Shown piece by piece: positions 17,094-22,837 of a stretch of 33,339 nucleotides of DNA. How positions within the stretch are numbered: the stretch's first letter is position 1; each line of letters opens with the position of its first letter. The stretch comes from Flavobacteriaceae bacterium (lineage in GTDB: Bacteria; Bacteroidota; Bacteroidia; Flavobacteriales; Flavobacteriaceae), in contig NVRM01000014.1 of the NCBI GenBank assembly GCA_002400885.1, positions 3,202 to 36,540 on the forward strand, read 5' to 3'. The notes beneath the pieces are model-generated. The model saw only the letters and a program-made list of their open reading frames with translations, had not been told where the DNA came from and ran no database searches. A program made the position numbers and the translations under genes.

Positions 17094-17858
17094 TTATTCG
17101 TCCTCTCCATTATGCATCTCTTTTAAACTATTTAAAAAATCATTTCTTCTATTTCTAGAAACAGGAACGTTTGTGTTGCCAGACAGTACAACATACCCCT
17201 CGTTTAAATATTTTTCTATAAAATTCAGGTTTATTAAGTGGGACTTATGTACCAAATAAAAACCTTGATGTTCTAGTAGTTTTTTGAAATGACCAATGCT
17301 ATATGAACTTAAAAATGAGTCGTTTTTATTCAGGTAAATTTTTGTGTATCCATCCGTTCCTTCACAGTGAATAATGTCTCTAATTTTTAAAAATTCCAAG
17401 CCGTTTTGACTGGGTACAATTATTTTCTTGTCTTGAAAAAGTTGAACACCTAAATTTTTAATTAAGTTTTTGTTTTTTTCTAAGGCGGTTTTTTCTTCTA
17501 TATTTTTACAGGCATTATGTACGGATTTTATCAAATCGTCATTGTCTACTGGTTTTACTAAATAACCGATGGCAGATTGGTTGATCGCTTCAATGGCATA
17601 ATCATCAAAAGCAGTGGCAAAAATGATTTCAAAATTAGGTGTTTTAATTCTTTTTAATAATTCAAATCCATTTATCTCGGGCATAGCGATGTCCAGAAAC
17701 ACCAGTTGAGGGAGTAACTTATGAATTAAGTCAATACCTTCTTTTGGTTTGGTTGTGGTAGCGATGATATTTAATTTAGGGCAAAAGCGTTCTATTTTGT
17801 TTTGAAGTGTAGCGATTGCTTTTGGTTCATCGTCAATTATAATTACAGAGATACTCAT
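17094..17858 (-). CDS. LytTR-family response regulator
   Basis: 254 residues. The receiver domain (1-120) has the acidic pair Asp9-Asp10, phospho-acceptor Asp56 (LVFLDIAMP) and the conserved Lys in YLVKPVDN. It is followed by a LytTR DNA-binding domain (about 150-250) with HCEGTDGYTKIYL, LVHKSHLINLNFIEKYL and PVSRNRRNDFL. Regulators of this type bind direct-repeat sites and usually pair with LytS/YehU-type kinases. The kinase gene ends 3 bp upstream, so the two are co-transcribed and probably cognate. Last gene of a four-gene operon. Target genes are unknown. Confidence 0.94.
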   Translation of the reverse strand: MSISVIIIDDEPKAIATLQNKIERFCPKLNIIATTTKPKEGIDLIHKLLPQLVFLDIAMPEINGFELLKRIKTPNFEIIFATAFDDYAIEAINQSAIGYLVKPVDNDDLIKSVHNACKNIEEKTALEKNKNLIKNLGVQLFQDKKIIVPSQNGLEFLKIRDIIHCEGTDGYTKIYLNKNDSFLSSYSIGHFKKLLEHQGFYLVHKSHLINLNFIEKYLNEGYVVLSGNTNVPVSRNRRNDFLNSLKEMHNGEDE

Positions 17859-17861
17859 CGT

Positions 17862-18659
17862 TTATAAATTTAAATTAAAATCCAACACCACTTTGGTTCC
17901 TGTTTTTCCTGTTTCTGATACATCTTGGATAGAATAACTAATATCAAAAAGGTTACTTTCTTTTAATAACTGAAGCCGGTCTTCTACAACATTGGAAGAA
18001 TGTGGTTTATGTCTGTTTAAGAGGTTTTTTTGTAATTGTTTTGATTTGAGTATTCCAATGCCATCATCCTCAATGTAAATGCGAAACCCATGGTGTATTT
18101 TTTTAAAAGTGATACTTACAGTTCCCTTTGTGCTTTTATGAAAAATTCCGTGGTTTATAGCGTTTTCTACAATGGGTTGTAGGATCATTACTGGTAGTTG
18201 CTCATCTTCTATATCTAACAAAGGATCTATAATTATGACATAGTTTAATTTGTCTTCAAAACGTAATTTTTCTATTTCTAAATAATTATTTAAAAGCTTA
18301 ATTTCATCTGCGATACTTATTTGTTTCTTTCGAGAATACTCGAAAAACAAACGCATTAACTTGGAGAATTTTGACAGGTATTTTTCCGAGCTTTCTACAT
18401 CATTCATTTGTATATAATACTGAATAGCATTTAGAGAATTATGTACAAAATGTGGATTCATTTGCCCGCGTAAAGCATTTAATTGTAATTCGTGTACTTT
18501 TTCTTGATGGGCTAGCGCTTCTTTTAATTTTTGTTGTATTAACTCATTTTTACGTGTATTAAAGACCACAAATAAAAAGACGAGTGCTCCAATAACCAAT
18601 AAAATGATAGAGAACAGCACTAGAAATATGTTTTCGATGTCAATTTCTGGATCCTGCAT
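17862..18659 (-). CDS. LytS/YehU-type sensor histidine kinase
   Basis: 265 residues. One N-terminal membrane helix (about 11-33), a coiled linker (35-63), then the His_kinase domain with the phospho-acceptor box QMNPHFVHNSLNAIQYYI (His70) and an ATPase domain with N box PIVENAINHGI and G box EDDGIGI. The canonical box reads NPHFLFNSLN; Phe-to-His beside Asn is a small variation. There is essentially no extracellular sensor: only about ten residues precede the helix. Signal perception is therefore likely delegated, and the polytopic protein encoded just before (20-bp overlap) is the obvious candidate. The response regulator follows after 3 bp. Confidence 0.93.
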   Translation of the reverse strand: MQDPEIDIENIFLVLFSIILLVIGALVFLFVVFNTRKNELIQQKLKEALAHQEKVHELQLNALRGQMNPHFVHNSLNAIQYYIQMNDVESSEKYLSKFSKLMRLFFEYSRKKQISIADEIKLLNNYLEIEKLRFEDKLNYVIIIDPLLDIEDEQLPVMILQPIVENAINHGIFHKSTKGTVSITFKKIHHGFRIYIEDDGIGILKSKQLQKNLLNRHKPHSSNVVEDRLQLLKESNLFDISYSIQDVSETGKTGTKVVLDFNLNL

Positions 18660-19263
18660 AAAAACCGAATGTTATAAAACCGTATAAAATAATATTTAAA
18701 AATGTTAAAGCCAATCTGTAGTTTAAGGTAGATACAATACCTTTTTGCCTTTGTAGCATTTCTAAAGGTAAAAAACCAATATGAAAGATCAATAAGCCTG
18801 AGATGATCCAAAATTTTCTGGAGGTCAGATAATTAATGACAGCATCCTGTTTTAGTAAATCAGAATAATAAAGTGTGGCACAAAATAAAAAGATGACGGC
18901 TCCTGTTCTAAATGCATAGCCCCATAAATGAATAAAAAAATTCTCATAAACTAAAGAACTAATAATAGCACCTAAAAATACGAGGGATAGTAGCAATATT
19001 AATTTTGGACGTTTTAGAAAACTAGCAAACCAATGCAGGTAAAAAGAATAGCTTATTGTAATAAATAGATTATACACAAATTGGCTTTTACGCTGGTAGA
19101 GATGTGGGATAATATATCCTGAAAACTCCGTAAGGAGCACATACAGTAGGAAAAAAACAAAGTACCTTTCCGTAGTGTCTTTGTAATTTTTCCATTGTAC
19201 TATCGCCATTATAAAAGCAATTATTTGTGAAGTCCACAATAAGATGTCTAATACGGATCTCAT
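18640..19263 (-). CDS. Polytopic membrane protein, probable partner of the kinase
   Basis: 207 residues with about six or seven hydrophobic segments: near 5-20, 34-52, 64-82, 88-105, 110-130, 150-168 and 185-203. There is no signal peptide and no recognisable catalytic motif. Its TGA stop lies inside the kinase gene (20-bp overlap), implying translational coupling and a stoichiometric product. The seven-helix layout recalls the membrane portions of 7TM sensor kinases, here encoded separately. I do not recognise the family. Function as a sensory or transmembrane module for the adjacent kinase is inference from gene order. Confidence 0.8.
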   Translation of the reverse strand: MRSVLDILLWTSQIIAFIMAIVQWKNYKDTTERYFVFFLLYVLLTEFSGYIIPHLYQRKSQFVYNLFITISYSFYLHWFASFLKRPKLILLLSLVFLGAIISSLVYENFFIHLWGYAFRTGAVIFLFCATLYYSDLLKQDAVINYLTSRKFWIISGLLIFHIGFLPLEMLQRQKGIVSTLNYRLALTFLNIILYGFITFGFYAGSRN

Positions 19264-19265
19264 TA

Positions 19266-19787
19266 TTAGTTTCCGTTATAGTTGTCCGGTTCTCCGGAGC
19301 TTCCGTAGTTTAACGCATCGATGTCAGTTGAGTTTATCGGGCGCTCCTTTGCGGTGTAAAATGAATTCTTAATCGCGTTTTTTGATGGCTTGTTTACAGA
19401 TGATTGGTGTGTAGGAGAAAGAAAAACGGTTGATTTATAAAGACTATCCGCTCCTTTTTTGGCTCCAAAATAGATACGTATTCCTAAGCCTTGGTAGCCT
19501 TTTTCTTTAGAGGCTTTTTTTACATAGGCCAAATAGTTTTCTAAATTCTCTAAGGTAAAAAATACTTCTCTATGGTCTTTAAATTTTTCCGTTGAGTTTT
19601 TTCCTAAATTTTTATTTACATATTGATTAATGTATTTATATTGATGGTCTACATAATTTTTTTCGTATTGAATTGCTGTTTTTTTATTGATAAGCCCAGT
19701 TGGTTTTTTAGGTGTATTTTCTGCTGGAGCTGTGCAGGAAAAGGTCATAACAAGCATCAGCAATGACAATAGTTTAATAGTTTTCAT
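19266..19787 (-). CDS. Small lipoprotein, first gene of the LytTR operon
   Basis: 173 residues. The N-terminus (MKTIKLLSLLMLVMTFSCTAPAE) is a lipoprotein signal with lipobox-like FSC, acylated Cys18. The mature part is hydrophilic and basic, with DHREVFFTLENLENYLAYVKKA and GLGIRIYFGAKKG resembling a small alpha/beta domain. The C-terminus is Asn/Gly/Ser-rich (NYGSSGEPDNYNGN). It ends 2 bp before the membrane-protein start, so it belongs to the operon. No known domain name can be given with confidence. A role as envelope-facing sensor or ligand-binding partner is inferred from context only. No TAnnTTTG element is evident upstream. Confidence 0.82.
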   Translation of the reverse strand: MKTIKLLSLLMLVMTFSCTAPAENTPKKPTGLINKKTAIQYEKNYVDHQYKYINQYVNKNLGKNSTEKFKDHREVFFTLENLENYLAYVKKASKEKGYQGLGIRIYFGAKKGADSLYKSTVFLSPTHQSSVNKPSKNAIKNSFYTAKERPINSTDIDALNYGSSGEPDNYNGN

Positions 19788-19869
19788 AGTGTTGAGTTTG
19801 TTTTAAGTGATTAATATAGTGAATTTTTACGGGCGGTCTTATGCGAGCCGTTATTTTGTTTAATGCAAA

Positions 19870-19895
19870 CAGCGCTAGCCTTTATGCTAGCGCTG
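19870..19895. repeat. Ten-bp GC-rich inverted repeat
   Basis: CAGCGCTAGC (19870-19879) and GCTAGCGCTG (19886-19895) around CTTTAT. On the minus strand it is followed by TTTG only, so its value as a terminator is doubtful. Confidence 0.7.
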
Positions 19896-20404
19896 CTCAG
19901 ACCTATTTAATTAATTCAATCATTCTATGAACATAGAAAATGATACTTCAAAGGTGCTTTATTATAGGGGAGTTTACTATAGTCAATCTTTTAGTGTTTA
20001 ACTTGATAGTATGAATGGTAAGGTTCAATAGATAAACGTTTCTTGCTTTTAAATGGATTATTAACATTGTCCTTGCAGAAGCGTTTAATGGAGAAGATTA
20101 TATTTTTGGATACATCTGAAAAAACGAACTTTTTAAGTTAGCTCCTTTATTATTGCTGCCTTGTAATTTGTGTGTATTAATTAAACGATAGAGTGGAATT
20201 GTAACCTGTTGGTTTATCTCAGGAGCTCGTTAATTGCACCCTAAAATCAGGACTTAAAATGGATCGAAGCAGTATTGGGTATACGCTTAATTAGAGCGTC
20301 ATATAAATGAAGCCTTGATGAGTGAACTTAGGTTTGCTCCTTGATTTTAAGTGTCATAAAGACGGTCTCGTAAGAGCTGGTCTTACTTCAGTTATTGCGT
20401 TGTG

Positions 20405-20456
20405 AAAACGATACTTGTATAAGTAAACGTGGGTTTAGTAACCAAGCATCGTTTTT
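20405..20456. terminator. Imperfect hairpin downstream of ssb, possible terminator
   Basis: Arms 20405-20417 (AAAACGATACTTG) and 20443-20455 (CAAGCATCGTTTT) with one A/C mismatch and a 25-base loop. The A-run on the left gives a T-run on the minus strand about 37 bases past the ssb stop codon. Weak because of loop size. Confidence 0.4.
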
Positions 20457-20492
20457 AAGAAAATTCTGATTTTTTCAATAATAGTACACTCA

Positions 20493-20828
20493 TTATTTCC
20501 CTCCTAAGAGCATGATTTCATTCACAACTACTTCTGTTGTATAGCGTTTGTTCCCTTCTTTGTCGTCCCAAGTACGTGTGGTCAATTTTCCTTCAATGGC
20601 AATTTCTTTTCCTTTAGGTGCAAATTTTTCGATAATTTCAGCCACTCCATTCCATGCCACTAAGTTGTGCCATTCCGTTTGGATAATTTTTTCTCCTATT
20701 TTATTTTTGTAGGAGTCGTTGGTGGCTATAGATAGCTTGGCTACTTTAGTTCCGTTTTCTAAGGTATTGATTTCTGGTGTGTTTCCGATGTGTCCTATTA
20801 AATGAACACTGTTTTTTAATGATCTCAT
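20493..20828 (-). CDS. ssb: Single-stranded DNA-binding protein, short paralogue without acidic tail
   Basis: 111 residues from the ATG at 20828 (MRSLKNSVHLIGHIGNTPE); an upstream in-frame ATG at 20855 adds nine atypical residues and is not used. The OB-fold SSB core is complete: VHLIGHIG, KLSIATNDSYK, TEWHNLVAWNGVAEIIEKF, KGKEIAIEGKLTTRTW and YTTEVVVNEIMLL. It stops at LLGGK directly after the last strand, with no linker and no acidic DDxPF-like tip, through which house-keeping SSB recruits repair proteins. Short tail-less SSBs of this kind occur as accessory paralogues in Bacteroidota, so another full-length ssb is expected elsewhere. Divergent from the NUMOD4 gene. Confidence 0.93.
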   Translation of the reverse strand: MRSLKNSVHLIGHIGNTPEINTLENGTKVAKLSIATNDSYKNKIGEKIIQTEWHNLVAWNGVAEIIEKFAPKGKEIAIEGKLTTRTWDDKEGNKRYTTEVVVNEIMLLGGK

Positions 20829-20877
20829 ACTATAATGTTTAAATTTCACTGGCATTCATTAGTTCATGTCAGCAGTG

Positions 20878-20885
20878 CAAAAATA
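20878..20885 (-). promoter_or_regulatory. Promoter -7 element of ssb
   Basis: Minus-strand TATTTTTG followed by CA, matching TAnnTTTG, 49 bases before the chosen ATG. It supports transcription starting upstream of both candidate start codons. Confidence 0.5.
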
Positions 20886-20960
20886 GAAGAGTAACAGGGA
20901 GTTAGAAGGTTTTTAAGTGCTTACTTCCGTATGTAACTGTTTGTAAATAATTGTAGTCGT

Positions 20961-20990
20961 TTGAATTCGAGTAATTTAGTTGTATATTTG
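20961..20990 (+). promoter_or_regulatory. Promoter of the NUMOD4/zinc-ribbon pair
   Basis: TTG (20961-20963), 19-base spacer, TATATTTG (20983-20990). This is a full match to the Bacteroidota consensus TTG-N19-TAnnTTTG, the best in the window, 23 bases before the ATG. Confidence 0.7.
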
Positions 20991-21013
20991 TAACGTACTT
21001 AAATAATGGTTAT

Positions 21014-21565
21014 ATGATAATAGATTTTAAAAACGAGGTCTGGAAGCCTTACAGGGAGGATTTGTGGAGCGAATTCGAGTTGTTTGAAGTTTCAGATTAC
21101 GGACGCGTAAAGTCGCGAAAAGTAGATCAAGAAGAGTTCGCTTTAGTGAAAACTAATTTGACAGGAGGTTATAAAATGTTCTGGATTGCAAAAAACGGAG
21201 GGAAAAGAACTTCTTGTTATGTACATAGAGCAATTGCCAAAGCTTTTTTGGAAAACCCAGAAGATAAAAAATATGTAACGCACTTGGATTTTGAAAAGAT
21301 TAACAACGAAGCTGCTAATCTAAAATGGTTAACAAGACCCGAAGTTGCACAACATCAGAAAAGTAATCCTTTGGTAATAAAAGCTTCTAAAGTCAGAAAA
21401 TATTCGAAATTAACGGAAGCAAAAGTAAAGTTGATTAAACGAAAAATTAACGACCCGAATAGAAGAACTCGCATGAAGATGATTGCCAAACAATTTGGAA
21501 TTTCTGAAATGCAATTATACCGAATTAAATCAGGTGAAAACTGGGGTAGTGTGACGGAGGATTAG
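21014..21565 (+). CDS. NUMOD4-HNH endonuclease-like protein with C-terminal HTH
   Basis: 183 residues in three parts. A NUMOD4 motif (8-35: EVWKPYREDL, then FEVSDYGRVKS) is followed by an HNH-type core (70-106: VHRAIAKAFLENPEDK, then THLDFEKINNEAANLKWLT) with candidate metal/catalytic residues His71, His90, Asn98 and Asn102. A C-terminal helix-turn-helix (132-178: KLTEAKVKLIKRK, IAKQFGISEMQLYRIKSGENW) completes it. NUMOD4/HNH proteins are known mostly from homing endonucleases and phages; this one stands free, with no intron or intein around it. The residue before His90 is Thr where relatives usually have Asn. It could be an active nicking or homing-type nuclease or a domesticated DNA-binding protein. 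It has a strong promoter and is followed 41 bp later by the zinc-ribbon gene. Confidence 0.87.
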   Translation: MIIDFKNEVWKPYREDLWSEFELFEVSDYGRVKSRKVDQEEFALVKTNLTGGYKMFWIAKNGGKRTSCYVHRAIAKAFLENPEDKKYVTHLDFEKINNEAANLKWLTRPEVAQHQKSNPLVIKASKVRKYSKLTEAKVKLIKRKINDPNRRTRMKMIAKQFGISEMQLYRIKSGENWGSVTED

Positions 21566-21606
21566 GAATAAATAAAGAATTTTCTAACATTAAGAAAACT
21601 CTGAAT

Positions 21607-21963
21607 ATGAAGGATGATGATAAAATTTGCTTAGAGTGTGACAAAACAGTCCATGGTCGGATTGATAAAAAGTTCTGCTCGGATTATTGTAGGAATTCTT
21701 ACAATAATAAGGTGAATCCCGAGAGTAGAAAATTGATTAGAAATACAAATAATAGATTGCGGAAAAACTATAAAGTTTTAACAAAACTCAATCACCTAGG
21801 TAAAACCAAAGTTGGTAAGATTAGCTTACTTGATGCGGGTTTTATTTTTAATTATTTTACATCTGTCTATATTACTAAAACGGGAAATACTTATCATTAT
21901 ATTTATGATCAAGGGTATCTGAAATTAGAAAATGATTATTTTCTCCTAGTAAAAAATAATTAA
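21607..21963 (+). CDS. Small zinc-ribbon protein (DUF2116-like)
   Basis: 118 residues. An N-terminal zinc ribbon (Cys8-x2-Cys11 ... Cys24-x3-Cys28: ICLECDKTVHGRIDKKFCSDYC) is followed by RNSYNNKVNPESRKLIRNTNNRLRKN and a C-terminal half with KISLLDAGFIFNYFTSVYITK and GNTYHYIYDQGYLKLENDYFLLV. I recognise the layout as a recurrent Bacteroidota family of unknown function, probably nucleic-acid binding. Placed 41 bp after the NUMOD4 gene in the same direction, so likely co-transcribed. The stop codon lies within the left arm of the terminator hairpin. Confidence 0.85.
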   Translation: MKDDDKICLECDKTVHGRIDKKFCSDYCRNSYNNKVNPESRKLIRNTNNRLRKNYKVLTKLNHLGKTKVGKISLLDAGFIFNYFTSVYITKTGNTYHYIYDQGYLKLENDYFLLVKNN

Positions 21964-22030
21964 AATTTATAATAAAGATCAAGGGATATCATTGTATGAA
22001 TACTCTTTGTTCTTTATTATAAATTTTAAT
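21959..22030. terminator. Bidirectional terminator with 20-bp perfect arms
   Basis: Arms 21959-21978 and 22011-22030, AT-rich, 32-base loop, filling the whole gap between the convergent zinc-ribbon gene (+) and PepSY gene (-). The left arm includes the zinc-ribbon stop codon. Confidence 0.7.
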
Positions 22031-22034
22031 AAGA

Positions 22035-22829
22035 TTATTCCTCCAACTTTTTTTGCTTTATAACGGATGCTTTCTTAGCCCGTTTGGCCTTGTTACTTCT
22101 TTTTTTATACCACATATAAATCCCTGTAAGGGATAAAACAGAAACAGTCAGTCCTAGAATAAAAATCCAAATACCTTCAAATTTTTTCCCAAAGAAAGCT
22201 TTTCCCGTATGCATGTCCATAATTAATTTATGGAGTTTGATGCTTGTTGTTTTACGAGAACTAGTGCTTGTTGAAATTGGAAATTCTAAGGCTTGAAAAG
22301 AACTGTCCTTACGCCAAGAGATTCCATTGTTATTACTTATAAATAATGTTTTATGGTCAGAGACAATAAGCGTACTATCATTAGGGCTTTCTATTTGATG
22401 TATTTCTCTGTTAAATTTCAATTCCGTTATTTGAGATGAAAGATCCATTTTGAAAAGTCCCTTTTTTGTTCCTATCCAAATACTAGAAGCAACTTTTTTA
22501 ATGCAATGTACTTGGATGCCTTCTATACTAGGAATGCTAATTAAACGGTCTTTTTCTACTTGAAATAGGCCATTTGTAGTTCCTATGTAACGTAGGTTTG
22601 GAGTGAGGCTTAAACTGGCTCTAATACGGTTATTTTTGTCAGATTTTTCACTACTTGAAAGTGCATTGGAATATCCAGGAAGCCAGGATACATTTACAAT
22701 AGGTTCGCTAGAAGTGTCTTTGTAAGTGTTTTCAAAGGTGATTAATAAAGCAGTAATCCCCACGATAAAAGTGGGGATACTTAGGATCAATCCAATCCAG
22801 TTATGATATTGCCTTGTTTTTTTTAACAT
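22035..22829 (-). CDS. PepSY-associated transmembrane-type protein with internal propeller-like segment
   Basis: 264 residues. N-terminal helix (about 9-31: HNWIGLILSIPTFIVGITALL), the His-Trp-Ile-Gly start typical of PepSY-associated TM proteins. C-terminal KLIMDMHTGKAFFGKKFEGIW is followed by a second helix (about 219-240) and a basic cytoplasmic tail. Between them lie about 150 periplasmic residues with propeller-like blades (LRYIGTTNGLFQVEKD, SIWIGTKKGLFKMD), as in two-component-regulator propellers. Proteins with PepSY_TM helices are often encoded with iron or siderophore receptors and may act in ferric reduction or quality control. Here it follows the receptor gene by 8 bp in one operon. 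Shorter than four-helix PepSY_TM reductases, so an accessory role is more likely. Confidence 0.8.
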   Translation of the reverse strand: MLKKTRQYHNWIGLILSIPTFIVGITALLITFENTYKDTSSEPIVNVSWLPGYSNALSSSEKSDKNNRIRASLSLTPNLRYIGTTNGLFQVEKDRLISIPSIEGIQVHCIKKVASSIWIGTKKGLFKMDLSSQITELKFNREIHQIESPNDSTLIVSDHKTLFISNNNGISWRKDSSFQALEFPISTSTSSRKTTSIKLHKLIMDMHTGKAFFGKKFEGIWIFILGLTVSVLSLTGIYMWYKKRSNKAKRAKKASVIKQKKLEE

Positions 22830-22837
22830 TTTGTTAC

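Larger units (their letters stand above)
19788..20492. other. 705-bp gene-free interval with several small inverted repeats
   Basis: No convincing coding ORF; the longest seen by eye is a 24-codon frame at 19927-20001. Inverted repeats: 19870-19895 (ten-bp arms CAGCGCTAGC), 20283-20299 (ACGCT/AGCGT), 20370-20386 (GTAAGA/TCTTAC) and 20405-20455 (13-base arms, one mismatch). By eye it is not as AT-rich as typical intergenic DNA in this window. It may contain a structured RNA or decayed coding sequence. Confidence 0.5.

Noticed and set aside
19927-20001. Small gene of 24 codons (MNIENDTSKVLYYRGVYY...)
   Set aside because: Short ORFs are frequent in AT-rich DNA; no promoter, ribosome site or conserved context supports it.
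11949-20492. The two gene-free gaps (704 and 705 bp) as copies of one element
   Set aside because: Near-equal length only; by eye they share just short words such as TAAACGTTTCT and no aligned structure.
21014-21565. Mobile intron or intein with its homing endonuclease
   Set aside because: Neighbouring genes are complete and uninterrupted, and no intron-like structure flanks the gene; it appears free-standing.
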